Below are positions 1 to 9,334 of a stretch of DNA of 64,000 nucleotides, piece after piece. The stretch is from Pseudomonas sp. FP2335 (lineage in GTDB: Bacteria > Pseudomonadota > Gammaproteobacteria > Pseudomonadales > Pseudomonadaceae). Positions within the stretch are counted from its first letter, which is position 1. Each line of letters opens with the position of its first letter. Location: contig NZ_CP117437.1 of assembly GCF_030687535.1 (NCBI RefSeq), positions 3,307,501 to 3,371,500 on the forward strand, written 5' to 3'. The notes under the pieces are model-generated. The model saw only the letters and a program-made list of their open reading frames with translations, made no database searches and was not told the DNA's origin. Made by a program: the position numbers and the translations under genes.

Positions 1-1
1 G

Positions 2-76
2 CGTCGGCACATCCTTCAGGAAGGCCTGCGCATGGGCATTCGCTTGAACATCCCGGATGACCATCTGGGCAGCTGA
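2..76 (+). CDS. C-terminal end of an unidentified protein (partial)
   Basis: An open frame enters from the left edge and stops at TGA 74-76, giving about 24 residues that end in DDHLGS. Too little is visible to name a family. It lies 17 bases before the GntR-type regulator on the same strand, so the two may be co-transcribed. Frame and stop are clear; function is unknown. Confidence 0.55.
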   Translation, partial: RRHILQEGLRMGIRLNIPDDHLGS

Positions 77-93
77 TTTTTTGGAGACCGGCC

Positions 94-780
94 ATGACCG
101 CTTATGCGTTGCAACGCGACCCTATCTTCCCAGCCCTGCGCTTGATCGCCGGTAAAAAGCCCTCGGTGGACGACATCTACCCGCGCCTGTTCGACGCCAT
201 CCTCGAACAGCGCATCGCGCCGGCCAGCCGTTTCACCGAAGAGAGCCTGGGCGAGACCTTTGGCGTGAGCCGCAGCGTGATTCGTCGGGTCCTGGCGAAA
301 CTGTCCCATCAACAAGTGATCATCCTGCGCCCCAACCAGCGTGCCCAGGTGGCCGCACCGGATGCGCAGCAAACCCGGCAGATCCTCGAAGCCCGGCGCC
401 TGACGGAAATCACCGTGGTGCAACTGGCCTGCGTGCATGCGACACCCACACAAGTGCGCCAGTTACGCGAACTGATCGCCCGCGAGCGCGAATGCATCGA
501 GCGCGATCAACGTGGCCCGGCCATTCGTTTGTCCGGGGAGTTTCATCTGCAACTGGCGGCGATGGCGCGTAATGCCCCGCTGGCGCAGTTTCTCAACAGC
601 CTGGTGCCGCTGACATCGTTGGTCATTGCCCAATATGAAGCGAAAGCCTGCACCTACTGTGCATGGCAAGAACATGTGGCGATTGTGGATGCGCTGGAGC
701 AACGGGACGCCGCCGCCGCCGTGAGCCTGATGACCCAGCACCTGGATCACCTGGAATCCAAATTACTCAAACACCACTGA
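94..780 (+). CDS. GntR-family transcriptional regulator, FCD subfamily
   Basis: This 228-residue protein has an N-terminal winged helix-turn-helix (about residues 25-90, with FGVSRSVIRRVLAKL as the recognition-helix region) and an all-helical C-terminal ligand-binding region typical of FCD-type GntR proteins (about 95-225). The family binds operators as dimers and responds to small carboxylates, amino acids or purine and pyrimidine catabolites. Start ATG 94 has a GGAG Shine-Dalgarno eight bases upstream. The upstream neighbour, cut by the window edge, is probably its operon partner or target. The ligand cannot be read from sequence. A REP doublet and a bidirectional terminator follow it. Confidence 0.88.
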   Translation: MTAYALQRDPIFPALRLIAGKKPSVDDIYPRLFDAILEQRIAPASRFTEESLGETFGVSRSVIRRVLAKLSHQQVIILRPNQRAQVAAPDAQQTRQILEARRLTEITVVQLACVHATPTQVRQLRELIARERECIERDQRGPAIRLSGEFHLQLAAMARNAPLAQFLNSLVPLTSLVIAQYEAKACTYCAWQEHVAIVDALEQRDAAAAVSLMTQHLDHLESKLLKHH

Positions 781-805
781 TCCCCCTGACAAATGGAGAT
801 CAAAA

Positions 806-894
806 TGTGGGAGCTGGCTTGCCTGCGATAGCGGAGGGTCAGCCAACACATCTGCAACTGATACACCGCTATCGCAGGCAAGCCAGCTCCCACA
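806..894. repeat. REPIN (inverted REP doublet, GTGGGAGCTGGCTTGCC type)
   Basis: Two REP sequences face each other: TGTGGGAGCTGGCTTGCCTG at the left end and its reverse complement ending at 894, with extended pairing through GCGATAGC. A spacer of roughly 30 bases separates the arms. This is the usual mobile palindromic element of fluorescent pseudomonads. It sits between gntR and the convergent terminator. Confidence 0.9.
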
Positions 895-918
895 GTGATC
901 GCATTCCAATTCAAGTAA

Positions 919-952
919 AAAAGCCCCCGTATCTTGCGATACGGGGGCTTTT
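919..952. terminator. Bidirectional rho-independent terminator between gntR and gdhB
   Basis: A perfect 15-base stem, AAAAGCCCCCGTATC, with loop TTGC pairs with its complement and is flanked by A-rich and T-rich ends. It can therefore terminate gntR on the plus strand and gdhB on the minus strand, whose stop codon is at 977-979. Confidence 0.92.
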
Positions 953-976
953 GTTTTCAGCGTCAGATCAAGCCGG

Positions 977-3900
977 TTACAACACCGACTGACCACTCAA
1001 CGCCAGGTCCAGCAACTCGCGGTTGGCCACTGCATACATGGCGTAGTCCGTGCCAACGGCAGCACGAATCTCCACCATCATCGCCACCCAACGCTCTGCC
1101 ATGTCCTTGTGCTGCTCAAGCCACAGGGCCACGCGGGCTTCCATGTCTTGTGGCGCGTCGGCCATTTGCAGTACCGAAATGGTGATCGCCCGTTGCTGCC
1201 AGTCCACATCGTCGCGGAACGCTTCGCGGGCCTGGGCCTGCCAGTTGTTGGCCACCGGCAAGTCGCTGATCTGCTGCAGGTACCACGGCAAGTCCAGGGC
1301 GCTGCCAACGGCGAAGTAGGCCTTGGCCACTTCGGCGGCGTCATGCCCGGTCACGTCGGCGGCTTCGATGATCGGCAGCAAGGTGTACAGGTGGGTAGTG
1401 CCTGCAACCATGCGCGCCAACAACTCAGGCACGCCAGCTTCGGTGTAAGCCTGGTAGCGGGTCTGCCAGCCTTCGCGGGTCGGGCCTTCCAGCAGTTCGT
1501 CGAGCTTGAGGCCCAGCGCCGCCAGGTGCGGACCGAAGTGCGCGGTGTCACGACCAGCGTCCTGTTCGTTGCGACGGCTGCGCAGGAACCAGCGCGTGGC
1601 GCGGCGCCCCAGACGCATCAGCTCGTCCATCAGCTCCAGTTGCACGTCAGCGGAAACCTGATGATCCAGGGCTTCAATCTGGCGGAACCAGTGCGGGAGG
1701 TGGAAGATGTCGCGCACGATCACATAAGCGCCGGCCACGTTCGCCGGGCTCATGCCGGTCGACTCTTTGAGTCGTTGAACGAAGGTGATGCCCATGTGGT
1801 TGACCAGGTCGTTGGCGATCTGGGTGCTGACGATCTCGCGCTTGAGGCGGTGACGACGCATGGCCTCGCCGAACTTGGCCACCAGGCTCGGCGGGAACGC
1901 AGTCTCCATGTCACGGGTCAGGTACTCGTCATCCGGCACCTGGGACTTGAGCAACGCTTCCTTGAGGTCGATCTTGCTGTACGAGATCAGTACCGACAGC
2001 TCCGGGCGGGTCAAGCCCTTGCCGTTGGCCGCGCGCTCGACGAGCTGCTCCTCGGTCGGCAGGTACTCGATGGCGCGGTCCAGCTTGCCACGGCCTTCCA
2101 GGTCGCTCATCAGGCGCTTGTACTCGGCAGCACGCTCGTAGGCACGGCGCGCGGCCAGGGACAGGGCCTGGGTCTGCTTGTAGTTGTTGCCCAACACCAG
2201 GTTGCCGACTTCGTCGGTCATGCTCGCCAGCAACTGGTTGCGTTGCTTGTCAGTCATGTCACCGGCCTGCACCACTTCGTTGAGCAGGATCTTGATGTTC
2301 ACTTCGTGGTCGGAGCAGTCCACACCACCGGCGTTGTCGATGAAATCGGTGTTGGAACCGCCGCCATTGAGGCCGAATTCCACACGACCCAGCTGGGTCA
2401 TGCCGAGGTTGCCGCCCTCGCCCACCACCTTGCAGCGCAGCTCGTTGCCGTTGACGCGCAATGCGTCGTTGGCCTTGTCGCCCACATCGGCATGGCTTTC
2501 GCTGCTGGCCTTGACGTAGGTGCCGATACCGCCGTTCCACAACAGGTCCACCGGCGCCTTGAGCAAGGCATTCAGCAGTTCGGTCGGAGTCAGCTTGTCG
2601 GCCGAGATGTCGAAGCGTTCTTTCATCTGTGGCGAGATGGCAATGCTCTTCGCGCTGCGCGAGAAGATACCGCCGCCTTCGGACATGATGCTGGTGTCGT
2701 AGTCGGTCCAGGCCGAACGCGGCAGCTCGAACATGCGCTGGCGCTCGACAAAGCTGGTGGCCGGGTTCGGGTTTGGATCGATGAAAATGTGCAGGTGGTT
2801 GAACGCTGCGACCAGTTGCAGCTTGTCGGACATCAACAGGCCGTTACCGAATACGTCACCGGCCATGTCGCCGATGCCCACCACGGTGATGCTGTCTTCC
2901 TGCACGTTGATGCCGCGCTCACGGAAGTGACGCTGCACACCGACCCACGCGCCCTTGGCGGTGATGCCCATTTTCTTGTGGTCGTAACCGGCGGAACCAC
3001 CGGAGGCGAACGCATCGCCCAGCCAGAAGCCGTAGTCGATGGCGATGCCGTTGGCGATGTCGGAGAAGGTCGCGGTGCCCTTGTCCGCGGCAACCACCAG
3101 GTACGGGTCATCGTCGTCATGACGCACGACGTTGGCCGGTGGCACCAGGGCGCCATCCTTGAGGTTGTCGGTGATGTCCAACAGACCGGAAATGAAGATG
3201 CGGTAGCAGGCGATGCCCTCGGCCGCGATCTCGTCGCGGCTGCCGCCCAGTGGCAGGCGACGCGGCAGGAAGCCGCCCTTCGCACCCACCGGCACGATGA
3301 CCGAGTTCTTCACTTGCTGGGCTTTTACCAGGCCAAGCACTTCGGTACGGAAGTCTTCTTCACGGTCGGACCAGCGCAGGCCGCCGCGGGCAACGTTGCC
3401 GAAGCGCAGGTGCACGCCTTCGACACGCGGCGAGTAGACGAAGATTTCAAACTTCGGCACCGGCTTTGGCAGCTCGGGAATCGCGCGCGGGTCGAACTTG
3501 AAGCTGAAGTACGACTTGTTCTGGCCGTTGGCGTCGGTCTGGTAGAAGTTGGTACGCAGCGTGGCTTTGATCAGGTCCAGGTAGCGACGCAGGATGCGGT
3601 CTTCGTTGAGCACCTGAACGTCGTCCAGCGCGCTGAGAATCGCTTGCTCCAGGCGTTGCTGCTTGTCTTCCAGGTCGTCGGCGGTGAGTTTGCGCGCCAG
3701 GTAGAAGCGGGTCTTGAACAACCGGGTCAACTCGCGGGCGATGTCGGTGTGGTTGTTCAGGGTGCTGGCGATGTAACCGAGGTCGAAGCCCAGGCGGATC
3801 TGCTTGAGGTAACGGGCGTAGGCACGCAGCAGCGCGACGTCGCGCCATGGCAGGCCGGCGGTGAGTACCAGGCGGTTGAACGCATCGTTCTCCGCGTCGC

Positions 3901-5836
3901 CATGCACGATGTGCACGAACGCGTCCTGCAGGGTGTCGTTGAGTTGCTGGATGTCCAGGTTCACGCCTTCGGCGGCGATGAACGCGAAGTCATGGATCCA
4001 GAACTCACGGCCATTGGCATGACGCAGGCGATACGGGAACTCGCCCAGCACGCGCAGGCCGAGGTTTTCCAGGATCGGCAGTACGTCGGACAGCGCCAGC
4101 GGGGTGTCGGCGTGATAGAGCTTGCAATGCAGCTCGCGCTGGCCGGAGACCTGGCCCAGCGGCTGATAGAAGCTCATCACCAACGGATTGGCTTCGGTCA
4201 GGCTGTTGAGATGCTGCATGTCGACCACGGCCGAATGCGCAGCGAAACGCTCGCGGTAACCAGCCGGGAAGCCTTTCGGGAAGTCGGCCAGCACGTTGGT
4301 GCCCTGGGCTTCGCCGAAGCTTTCGATCACCAGGCTCGAGTAGTCGTCCTGCCAGCTGCGGCAAGCCTGCACCACTTCTTTTTCCAGTTGCAGCGGGTCG
4401 ATGTCGAGGCGGTTCTTCGGATCGACACGCAGAATCAGTTGCACACGGGCCAGCACGGATTCGGAGAAGAAGGTCCAGAACTCGCAATCCGATGCTTTCA
4501 GGCGATCCATCAGCACTTGTTGGATCTTCTGGCGCACTTCGGTGGAATAGATGTCGCGCGGCACGTAGGCCAGGCAGTAGCAGAAACGACCGTACGGGTC
4601 TTTGCGCAGGAACACGCGGATCTTGTTGCGTTCCTGGATCTGCACGATGGACATCACGGTGCTGAACAGCTCGTCGACCGGAGTCTGAAACAGGTCGTCA
4701 CGGGGCAGCACTTCTACGACTTGCGCCAGCTCCTTGCCCAGGTGCGCCTTGGCCTGGAAGCCCGAGCGGCGCTCGATTTCGGCGACCTTGCGGCGGATGT
4801 ACGGGATGACGCGCACGCTTTCGCCGTACACCGAAGAGGTGTAGAGGCCCATGAAGCGGTGTTCCTTGATGACCTTGCCGTCGGCGCTGATCTCACGGAT
4901 CGACACATAGTCCGGGTAGGCCGGACGGTGCACACGGCTTGGGTGGGCCGCCTTGGCGAACGACAGTACCGTCGGTTCGCGCAGGTAGTTCACCGCGTAG
5001 TCTTCGATGCGCAGGTCGTCGGCGGTGAGGCCGGCACGCAGCAACTTGGTCAGACCGAGGAAGGAATCGGCGTCATATTCGATATGACCGCCGTCCGCCT
5101 CGTCACGTACCACGAACTCTTCATAGCCGAGGAAGGTGAAGTGGTTGCCCACCAGCCATTCCAGGAAGTTCTTGATCTCGGCCTTTTCTTCGCCGTCGAT
5201 GGCGAACTGGCTCGCGTCGATACCGGCCAGCAGGTCCTGTACCTTGGCTTTCATCGGCTCGAAATCGGCCACGGCCACGCGCACTTCGCCCAGCACCTGC
5301 TCAAGCTCTTTGCTCAGCACGCTCAGTTCGGCGGTATTGGCGCAACGGTCGATTTCCAGGTACATCAGCGATTCTTGCTGGATGCCTTCGCCCTGGGTGC
5401 CTTTTGGCAGGATTTCCAGCAACTCGCCCTTGGCGCCACGGCGCACGCTGAGCACGGTGGTTTGCAGGGTGTGGATGCTGTAGCCGCGGCGGTTCAGCTC
5501 GGTACGGACCGAGTCCACCAGAAACGGCAGGTCATGGTGCAGCACTTCGACCGCAGTGTGGGTCGATTGCCAGCCATGACGTTCGTAATCGGGGTTGTAC
5601 ACACGCACTTGCGGTTGGGTGTGGTCAAAGCGCTCAAGCAGGCGCCACGCAGAGAGGGTGCAGCCGGCCAGGTCGGAAAGGCGACGTTGGGTCAGTTCAT
5701 CCAGGGAAATGATGCCGAAGAATTGTTCAGCGAACAGCGCCACTTGTGGCAGTGCCTGTTCACTGATGTGCTGCGCCAGTGCCGCTTGCAGTTGATGCTG
5801 GAAGTCGGCCTTGCTGGCTGCGGTGAAGAACGCCAT
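977..5836 (-). CDS. gdhB: NAD-dependent glutamate dehydrogenase, large (about 180 kDa) type
   Basis: A single 1619-residue protein matches the size of the large bacterial NAD-GDH family, which deaminates glutamate to 2-oxoglutarate and ammonia and works in arginine and glutamate catabolism. The N-terminal half carries ACT-like regulatory segments. The dehydrogenase core starts near residue 800 with RGGLRWSDREEDFRTEVLG and PVGAKGGF. The Rossmann-type segment near 970-1000 includes VGIGDMAGDVFGNG. ATG 5836 is preceded by GGAG (about 8 bases) and an A-rich AATAACAA element. A strong terminator follows the stop. It is monocistronic, divergent from the small acidic gene at 6318. No frameshift is seen. 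Confidence 0.96.
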   Translation of the reverse strand: MAFFTAASKADFQHQLQAALAQHISEQALPQVALFAEQFFGIISLDELTQRRLSDLAGCTLSAWRLLERFDHTQPQVRVYNPDYERHGWQSTHTAVEVLHHDLPFLVDSVRTELNRRGYSIHTLQTTVLSVRRGAKGELLEILPKGTQGEGIQQESLMYLEIDRCANTAELSVLSKELEQVLGEVRVAVADFEPMKAKVQDLLAGIDASQFAIDGEEKAEIKNFLEWLVGNHFTFLGYEEFVVRDEADGGHIEYDADSFLGLTKLLRAGLTADDLRIEDYAVNYLREPTVLSFAKAAHPSRVHRPAYPDYVSIREISADGKVIKEHRFMGLYTSSVYGESVRVIPYIRRKVAEIERRSGFQAKAHLGKELAQVVEVLPRDDLFQTPVDELFSTVMSIVQIQERNKIRVFLRKDPYGRFCYCLAYVPRDIYSTEVRQKIQQVLMDRLKASDCEFWTFFSESVLARVQLILRVDPKNRLDIDPLQLEKEVVQACRSWQDDYSSLVIESFGEAQGTNVLADFPKGFPAGYRERFAAHSAVVDMQHLNSLTEANPLVMSFYQPLGQVSGQRELHCKLYHADTPLALSDVLPILENLGLRVLGEFPYRLRHANGREFWIHDFAFIAAEGVNLDIQQLNDTLQDAFVHIVHGDAENDAFNRLVLTAGLPWRDVALLRAYARYLKQIRLGFDLGYIASTLNNHTDIARELTRLFKTRFYLARKLTADDLEDKQQRLEQAILSALDDVQVLNEDRILRRYLDLIKATLRTNFYQTDANGQNKSYFSFKFDPRAIPELPKPVPKFEIFVYSPRVEGVHLRFGNVARGGLRWSDREEDFRTEVLGLVKAQQVKNSVIVPVGAKGGFLPRRLPLGGSRDEIAAEGIACYRIFISGLLDITDNLKDGALVPPANVVRHDDDDPYLVVAADKGTATFSDIANGIAIDYGFWLGDAFASGGSAGYDHKKMGITAKGAWVGVQRHFRERGINVQEDSITVVGIGDMAGDVFGNGLLMSDKLQLVAAFNHLHIFIDPNPNPATSFVERQRMFELPRSAWTDYDTSIMSEGGGIFSRSAKSIAISPQMKERFDISADKLTPTELLNALLKAPVDLLWNGGIGTYVKASSESHADVGDKANDALRVNGNELRCKVVGEGGNLGMTQLGRVEFGLNGGGSNTDFIDNAGGVDCSDHEVNIKILLNEVVQAGDMTDKQRNQLLASMTDEVGNLVLGNNYKQTQALSLAARRAYERAAEYKRLMSDLEGRGKLDRAIEYLPTEEQLVERAANGKGLTRPELSVLISYSKIDLKEALLKSQVPDDEYLTRDMETAFPPSLVAKFGEAMRRHRLKREIVSTQIANDLVNHMGITFVQRLKESTGMSPANVAGAYVIVRDIFHLPHWFRQIEALDHQVSADVQLELMDELMRLGRRATRWFLRSRRNEQDAGRDTAHFGPHLAALGLKLDELLEGPTREGWQTRYQAYTEAGVPELLARMVAGTTHLYTLLPIIEAADVTGHDAAEVAKAYFAVGSALDLPWYLQQISDLPVANNWQAQAREAFRDDVDWQQRAITISVLQMADAPQDMEARVALWLEQHKDMAERWVAMMVEIRAAVGTDYAMYAVANRELLDLALSGQSVL

Positions 5837-6317
5837 CTGTGGTACTCCGCTTGGGCTTGTTATTGATGAAAGCGTCGCGTGTTGTCCCCTTGCGGGGAGA
5901 CCGTCAGCGCCGTTCGCAGGTTAACCATAGCGAATTCGGCGTGACAGGTGGGTGAAGCTGGACAAGACCACCGGGTCACATACAACTTTCACAAGATACA
6001 CACCTTGCCGGGTGACGGTACGACGGGCAGGTCAGGCGCCTGGCAGGTGCACATCCGTTGCGCAGCTTAACGAGTGTAGGAAGACAGCTGCTTGCGATGC
6101 TGCGACATATTCGGTCATCGGTAAGCAGGCTGCGGGTTGCAACTTGGGCAACCCGGAATTCGCGGCGAAAAAATCGACTATTATCACGCCTGTGAGTGCC
6201 AGAAATGACCGATTCGGCCCGCAAGGTCATGCACTGGGCCAGACATAGAATGCAGCACAAAATTCGCCGCAATGGCACAATCGCCGGCATTGCGCCCTAG
6301 CCCTGACAGGATTCCCC
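5837..6317. other. Divergent intergenic region gdhB / 117-residue gene
   Basis: These 480 bases separate divergently transcribed genes and should hold both promoters. A small hairpin (TCCCC-TTGC-GGGGA, 5885-5898) lies in the gdhB leader. Two overlapping open frames here (5952-6248 plus, 5976-6290 minus) show biased, Arg/Cys-rich composition and no ribosome-binding context, so I do not call genes. I cannot assign a promoter hexamer pair confidently. Confidence 0.5.
5857..5864 (-). promoter_or_regulatory. Candidate Hfq/Crc (AAnAAnAA) site in the gdhB leader
   Basis: The minus strand reads AATAACAA 21-28 bases before the gdhB ATG, an exact match to the AAnAAnAA catabolite-activity motif bound by Hfq-Crc in Pseudomonas. 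Amino-acid catabolic genes are typical targets. Binding is inferred. Confidence 0.45.
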
Positions 6318-6671
6318 ATGCTGCAACTTAAAACCGACGCCCTGATGGTCACCCCGTGCGACGACGAAGAAGACAACATGGCCATGCTCTGCTGCCACGG
6401 CAAGAACGGCGAGATGTTCATGCTCACCCGCTACCCGGATGAAGACGAAGTGGAACTGACCTGGGACTACGAGCCATCGACGCTCGACGGGCTTAAAGTC
6501 ACCCTGGGCGACACCACGCTGCTGGTAGAACTGGCAGCAGGCGATGCCGACGCGCTGGGCGGCAAGGATCAATTGCAGATCACCCACGCCACCGCCGCAG
6601 CGGACCTGGCCGAAGTCGAAGAAACCCTGCAAAACATCCTCAAAGGCACCGGCACCTTCATCCGAATCTAA
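6318..6671 (+). CDS. Small acidic conserved hypothetical protein
   Basis: This 117-residue, strongly acidic cytoplasmic protein (for example PCDDEEDN near residue 13 and YPDEDEVE near 40) has no signal peptide or membrane segment. ATG 6318 follows ACAGGA about 7 bases upstream. I do not recognise a named family. From memory, an unnamed gene also separates gdhB from the moxR operon in P. aeruginosa, which suggests conserved synteny. A REPIN separates it from moxR, so it is probably its own transcript or the first gene of a longer one. Function unknown. Confidence 0.75.
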   Translation: MLQLKTDALMVTPCDDEEDNMAMLCCHGKNGEMFMLTRYPDEDEVELTWDYEPSTLDGLKVTLGDTTLLVELAAGDADALGGKDQLQITHATAAADLAEVEETLQNILKGTGTFIRI

Positions 6672-6703
6672 GTCCACCCAGAGTCACATGAGGTTGAAGC
6701 TTG

Positions 6704-6792
6704 TGTGGGAGCGGGCTTGCTCGCGAATGCGGTCTGTCAATTGCAGATGTGTTGTCTGGTCCACCGCATTCGCGAGCAAGCCCGCTCCCACA
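6704..6792. repeat. REPIN (inverted REP doublet, GTGGGAGCGGGCTTGCTCGCGAA type)
   Basis: Left arm TGTGGGAGCGGGCTTGCTCG and its near-perfect reverse complement end at 6792; arms extend through GCGAATGCGG/CCGCATTCGC. It is a different REP subtype from the copy at 806-894 and lies between the acidic gene and moxR. Confidence 0.9.
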
Positions 6793-6945
6793 TTCACAGT
6801 GTTTCAACACAAAAATCCTACAAGATTTGCCAAAAATACCCGTCACGCCGTTAGTCGCCACACCCCTCGATGCATTAAAGTAGACGCCCCAGCCCGGCGC
6901 TCGTGTCATGACGCCCAGGGCGCACCTCTCCAGGAACCGTCATCG

Positions 6946-7905
6946 ATGGAACATCGTGAAGCGCTGCTCGCGCTGCGAACCTTTCTTTCTACGCAGATTC
7001 TCGGCCAGGAAAAACTCATCGATCGTCTGTTGATCGCCCTGCTCGCCGACGGCCACATGCTGGTCGAAGGCGCGCCGGGGCTGGCCAAGACCAAGGCCAT
7101 CAAAGAGTTGGCCGAAGGCATCGAGGCGCAGTTCCATCGCATCCAGTTCACCCCCGACCTGTTGCCCGCCGACATCACCGGCACCGAGATCTATCGCCCG
7201 GAAACCGGCAGCTTCGTGTTCCAGCAAGGCCCGATCTTCCACAACCTGGTGCTGGCGGACGAAATCAACCGGGCCCCGGCCAAGGTGCAATCGGCCTTGC
7301 TTGAGGCCATGGCCGAGCGCCAGGTCAGCGTCGGGCGCAGCACCTACGAACTGTCGCCACTGTTCCTGGTGATGGCCACGCAAAACCCCATCGAGCAGGA
7401 AGGCACCTACCCATTGCCCGAAGCCCAGCTCGACCGCTTCCTGATGCATGTGAAAATCGGTTTCCCGGACGCCACCGTGGAACGGCGCATCCTGCAACAG
7501 GCCCGTGGCGAAGCGCTCAATGGCGAAACCAAACCCGAGCGTCGTGTCAGCCAGCAAGCCATCTTCGCCGCCCGCAAGGAAATCCTCGGCCTGTACATGG
7601 CCGATGCGGTGGAGGAATACCTGGTGCAACTGGTCATGGCCACGCGCACCCCGGCCAAGTTCGACCCGGAGATGGCCGAGTGGATCGCCTACGGCGCCAG
7701 CCCGCGGGGCTCCATTGCCCTCGACCGCTGCGCCCGCGCCCATGCGTGGCTGGCCGGTCGCGACTTTGTCAGCCCGGAGGATATTCAGGCGGTGCTGTTC
7801 GACGTGCTGCGCCATCGCATCATTCTGTCGTTCGAAGCCGAAGCCGCCGGCATTGACCAGGACCGCGTGGTGCAACGCATTCTCGACGTCGTTGCCGTCG
7901 CTTGA
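6946..7905 (+). CDS. MoxR-type AAA+ ATPase
   Basis: This 319-residue protein carries Walker A GAPGLAKTKA (about residues 42-51), Walker B VLADEINRAP (about 100-109) and sensor 1 MATQNPIEQEG (about 140-150), the signature of MoxR ATPases. Family members act as chaperones for metal insertion or assembly, usually paired with DUF58 and von Willebrand A (VWA) proteins as here. A longer frame extends to 6544 but runs through the REPIN. ATG 6946 matches the usual MoxR length, although its Shine-Dalgarno is weak (AGGAACCGTC upstream). It is the first gene of a six-gene operon to 13788. Its substrate is unknown. Confidence 0.93.
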   Translation: MEHREALLALRTFLSTQILGQEKLIDRLLIALLADGHMLVEGAPGLAKTKAIKELAEGIEAQFHRIQFTPDLLPADITGTEIYRPETGSFVFQQGPIFHNLVLADEINRAPAKVQSALLEAMAERQVSVGRSTYELSPLFLVMATQNPIEQEGTYPLPEAQLDRFLMHVKIGFPDATVERRILQQARGEALNGETKPERRVSQQAIFAARKEILGLYMADAVEEYLVQLVMATRTPAKFDPEMAEWIAYGASPRGSIALDRCARAHAWLAGRDFVSPEDIQAVLFDVLRHRIILSFEAEAAGIDQDRVVQRILDVVAVA

Positions 7906-7910
7906 GCCCC

Positions 7911-8843
7911 ATGAACGCAGGCGATGGCATCCGCGTCACCCTCAGCGAATTGATCGAGATGCGCCATCGCGTGCGCGAAGTGCAGCTGTTTTCCACGCCG
8001 AGCCAGCGCAGCCCGCTGATCGGCCTGCATCACTCCAAGTTGCGCGGGCGCGGTGTCGACTTCGACCAGGTGCGCGTGTACCAGGCCGGCGATGACGTAC
8101 GCACCATCGACTGGCGCGTGACTGCACGCACCCAGGAGCCGCACACCAAGCTGTTCCATGAAGAACGCGAACGGCCGATCTTCATCATGGTCGAGCAAAG
8201 CTGCCGGCTGTTTTTCGGTTCGGGGCAGATGTTCAAGTCGGTGCTCGCGGCCCAGGCGGCGAGCCTGATCGGCTGGGCGGCGCTGGGCCACAACGACCGT
8301 GTCGGCGGGTTGGTATTCGGTGACAACGAGCACTACGAAATCAAACCGCGGCGCAGCAAGCAAAGCCTGCTGCAACTGCTCAACCGCCTGGTGCGGGTCA
8401 ACCAGAGCCTGAACACCGAAAGCCACCCGGAAGCCGACGCCCTCGGCATGGCCCTGCGTCGTGGCCGCGAAGTACTGCGCCCGGGCAGCCTGGTGATCGT
8501 GATCTGCGATGAGCGCGCCCTGACCGAAGGCGCCGAGCAACAGCTGAGCCTTTTGGCGCGCCATTGCGACCTGCTGCTACTGCCGATTTCCGACCCGCTC
8601 GACCACGCCCTGCCCGCCGCCGGGCTGCTGCGTTTCGCCCAACGCGGCGCGCTGCTGGAACTCGACACGCTCAACTACGACCTGCGCCAGGCCTACAAGG
8701 CCCAGGCCGAAGCGCGCATTGCACGCTGGGAACTGCTCGCGCAAAAACTGCGGGTGCTGCTGATGCCGTTGAGCACCCAGAGCGAAATGGTCGAGCAACT
8801 GCGCGAATACCTCAACCCGCAACGCCCGGTTAAAAAACAATGA
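7911..8843 (+). CDS. DUF58 domain protein of the MoxR/VWA operon
   Basis: This protein of about 310 residues has the DUF58 core: LRGRGVDFDQVRVYQAGDDVRTIDWRVTAR-type sequence around residues 40-70, followed by a degenerate VWA-like half (IFIMVEQSCRLFFGS; DRVGGLVFGDNEHYEI). DUF58 proteins accompany MoxR ATPases and are thought to be partners or substrates. I chose ATG 7911. A TTG at 7902 overlapping the moxR stop would add three residues. It overlaps the next gene by four bases (ATGA). No transmembrane segment is evident, so it is probably cytoplasmic or peripheral. Confidence 0.88.
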   Translation: MNAGDGIRVTLSELIEMRHRVREVQLFSTPSQRSPLIGLHHSKLRGRGVDFDQVRVYQAGDDVRTIDWRVTARTQEPHTKLFHEERERPIFIMVEQSCRLFFGSGQMFKSVLAAQAASLIGWAALGHNDRVGGLVFGDNEHYEIKPRRSKQSLLQLLNRLVRVNQSLNTESHPEADALGMALRRGREVLRPGSLVIVICDERALTEGAEQQLSLLARHCDLLLLPISDPLDHALPAAGLLRFAQRGALLELDTLNYDLRQAYKAQAEARIARWELLAQKLRVLLMPLSTQSEMVEQLREYLNPQRPVKKQ

Positions 8844-9334
8844 GCAGCCTTGACCAACTGCAACCGCTGATCGCCCCTCCGGCCATCGGTTTCTGGCCGC
8901 CGGCACCGGGCTGGTGGCTGTTGCTGCTGCTCATCCCGTTGCTCGGCTGGGGCCTGTGGTCACTGCGCCGCTTCCTGCCGACACGACGCCCGGTGGCCCG
9001 CGCCGAACAACCACTGGACCCACTGCGCATCGCCGCCCTGGCGGAACTCGCGCTGATGCCCAAGCCCTACGACGGCGCCCCTGCCGGCGCCTGGCTGCAA
9101 CAACTCAACGGTCTGCTCAAGCGCCTGTGCCGCAACGACTACCCCTACAGCCAGAGCCACACCCTCAACGGCCGCAAATGGCTGGCATTCCTCGACAACC
9201 GCTGCCCCGCCGCCGGCCTGACGCGCTGGATGGTGCTGGTCGAAGGCGCCTACAAGCCCGAATGCAAACTCGACGACAAGGCCATCGCCGGCCTGACCCA
9301 AGCCGTCGACACCTGGATTCGCAAACATGTTTGA
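8840..9334 (+). CDS. DUF4381-type single-pass membrane protein
   Basis: This 164-residue protein has one strong membrane helix near residues 24-42 (PGWWLLLLLIPLLGWGLWSL) followed by a basic and then helical cytoplasmic region (about 75-160). This is the arrangement of the small membrane protein normally found between DUF58 and VWA genes in MoxR operons. ATG 8840 overlaps the preceding TGA, and its end overlaps the next gene by eight bases, implying translational coupling. The role is presumably to anchor or bridge the complex; this is inferred from context. Confidence 0.82.
   Translation: MSSLDQLQPLIAPPAIGFWPPAPGWWLLLLLIPLLGWGLWSLRRFLPTRRPVARAEQPLDPLRIAALAELALMPKPYDGAPAGAWLQQLNGLLKRLCRNDYPYSQSHTLNGRKWLAFLDNRCPAAGLTRWMVLVEGAYKPECKLDDKAIAGLTQAVDTWIRKHV

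Noticed and set aside
1109..5866. 1585-residue plus-strand frame opposite gdhB
   Set aside because: Antisense shadow of a high-GC gene: the minus-strand protein has clear NAD-GDH motifs, while the plus-strand translation shows no coherent domain.
5952..6290. Overlapping frames of 98 and 104 residues in the gdhB upstream region
   Set aside because: Cys/Arg-rich composition, no ribosome site, and the expected location of divergent promoters.
6544..6945. Extended N-terminus of the MoxR frame
   Set aside because: The extension crosses the 117-residue gene and a REPIN; the family begins at about ATG 6946.
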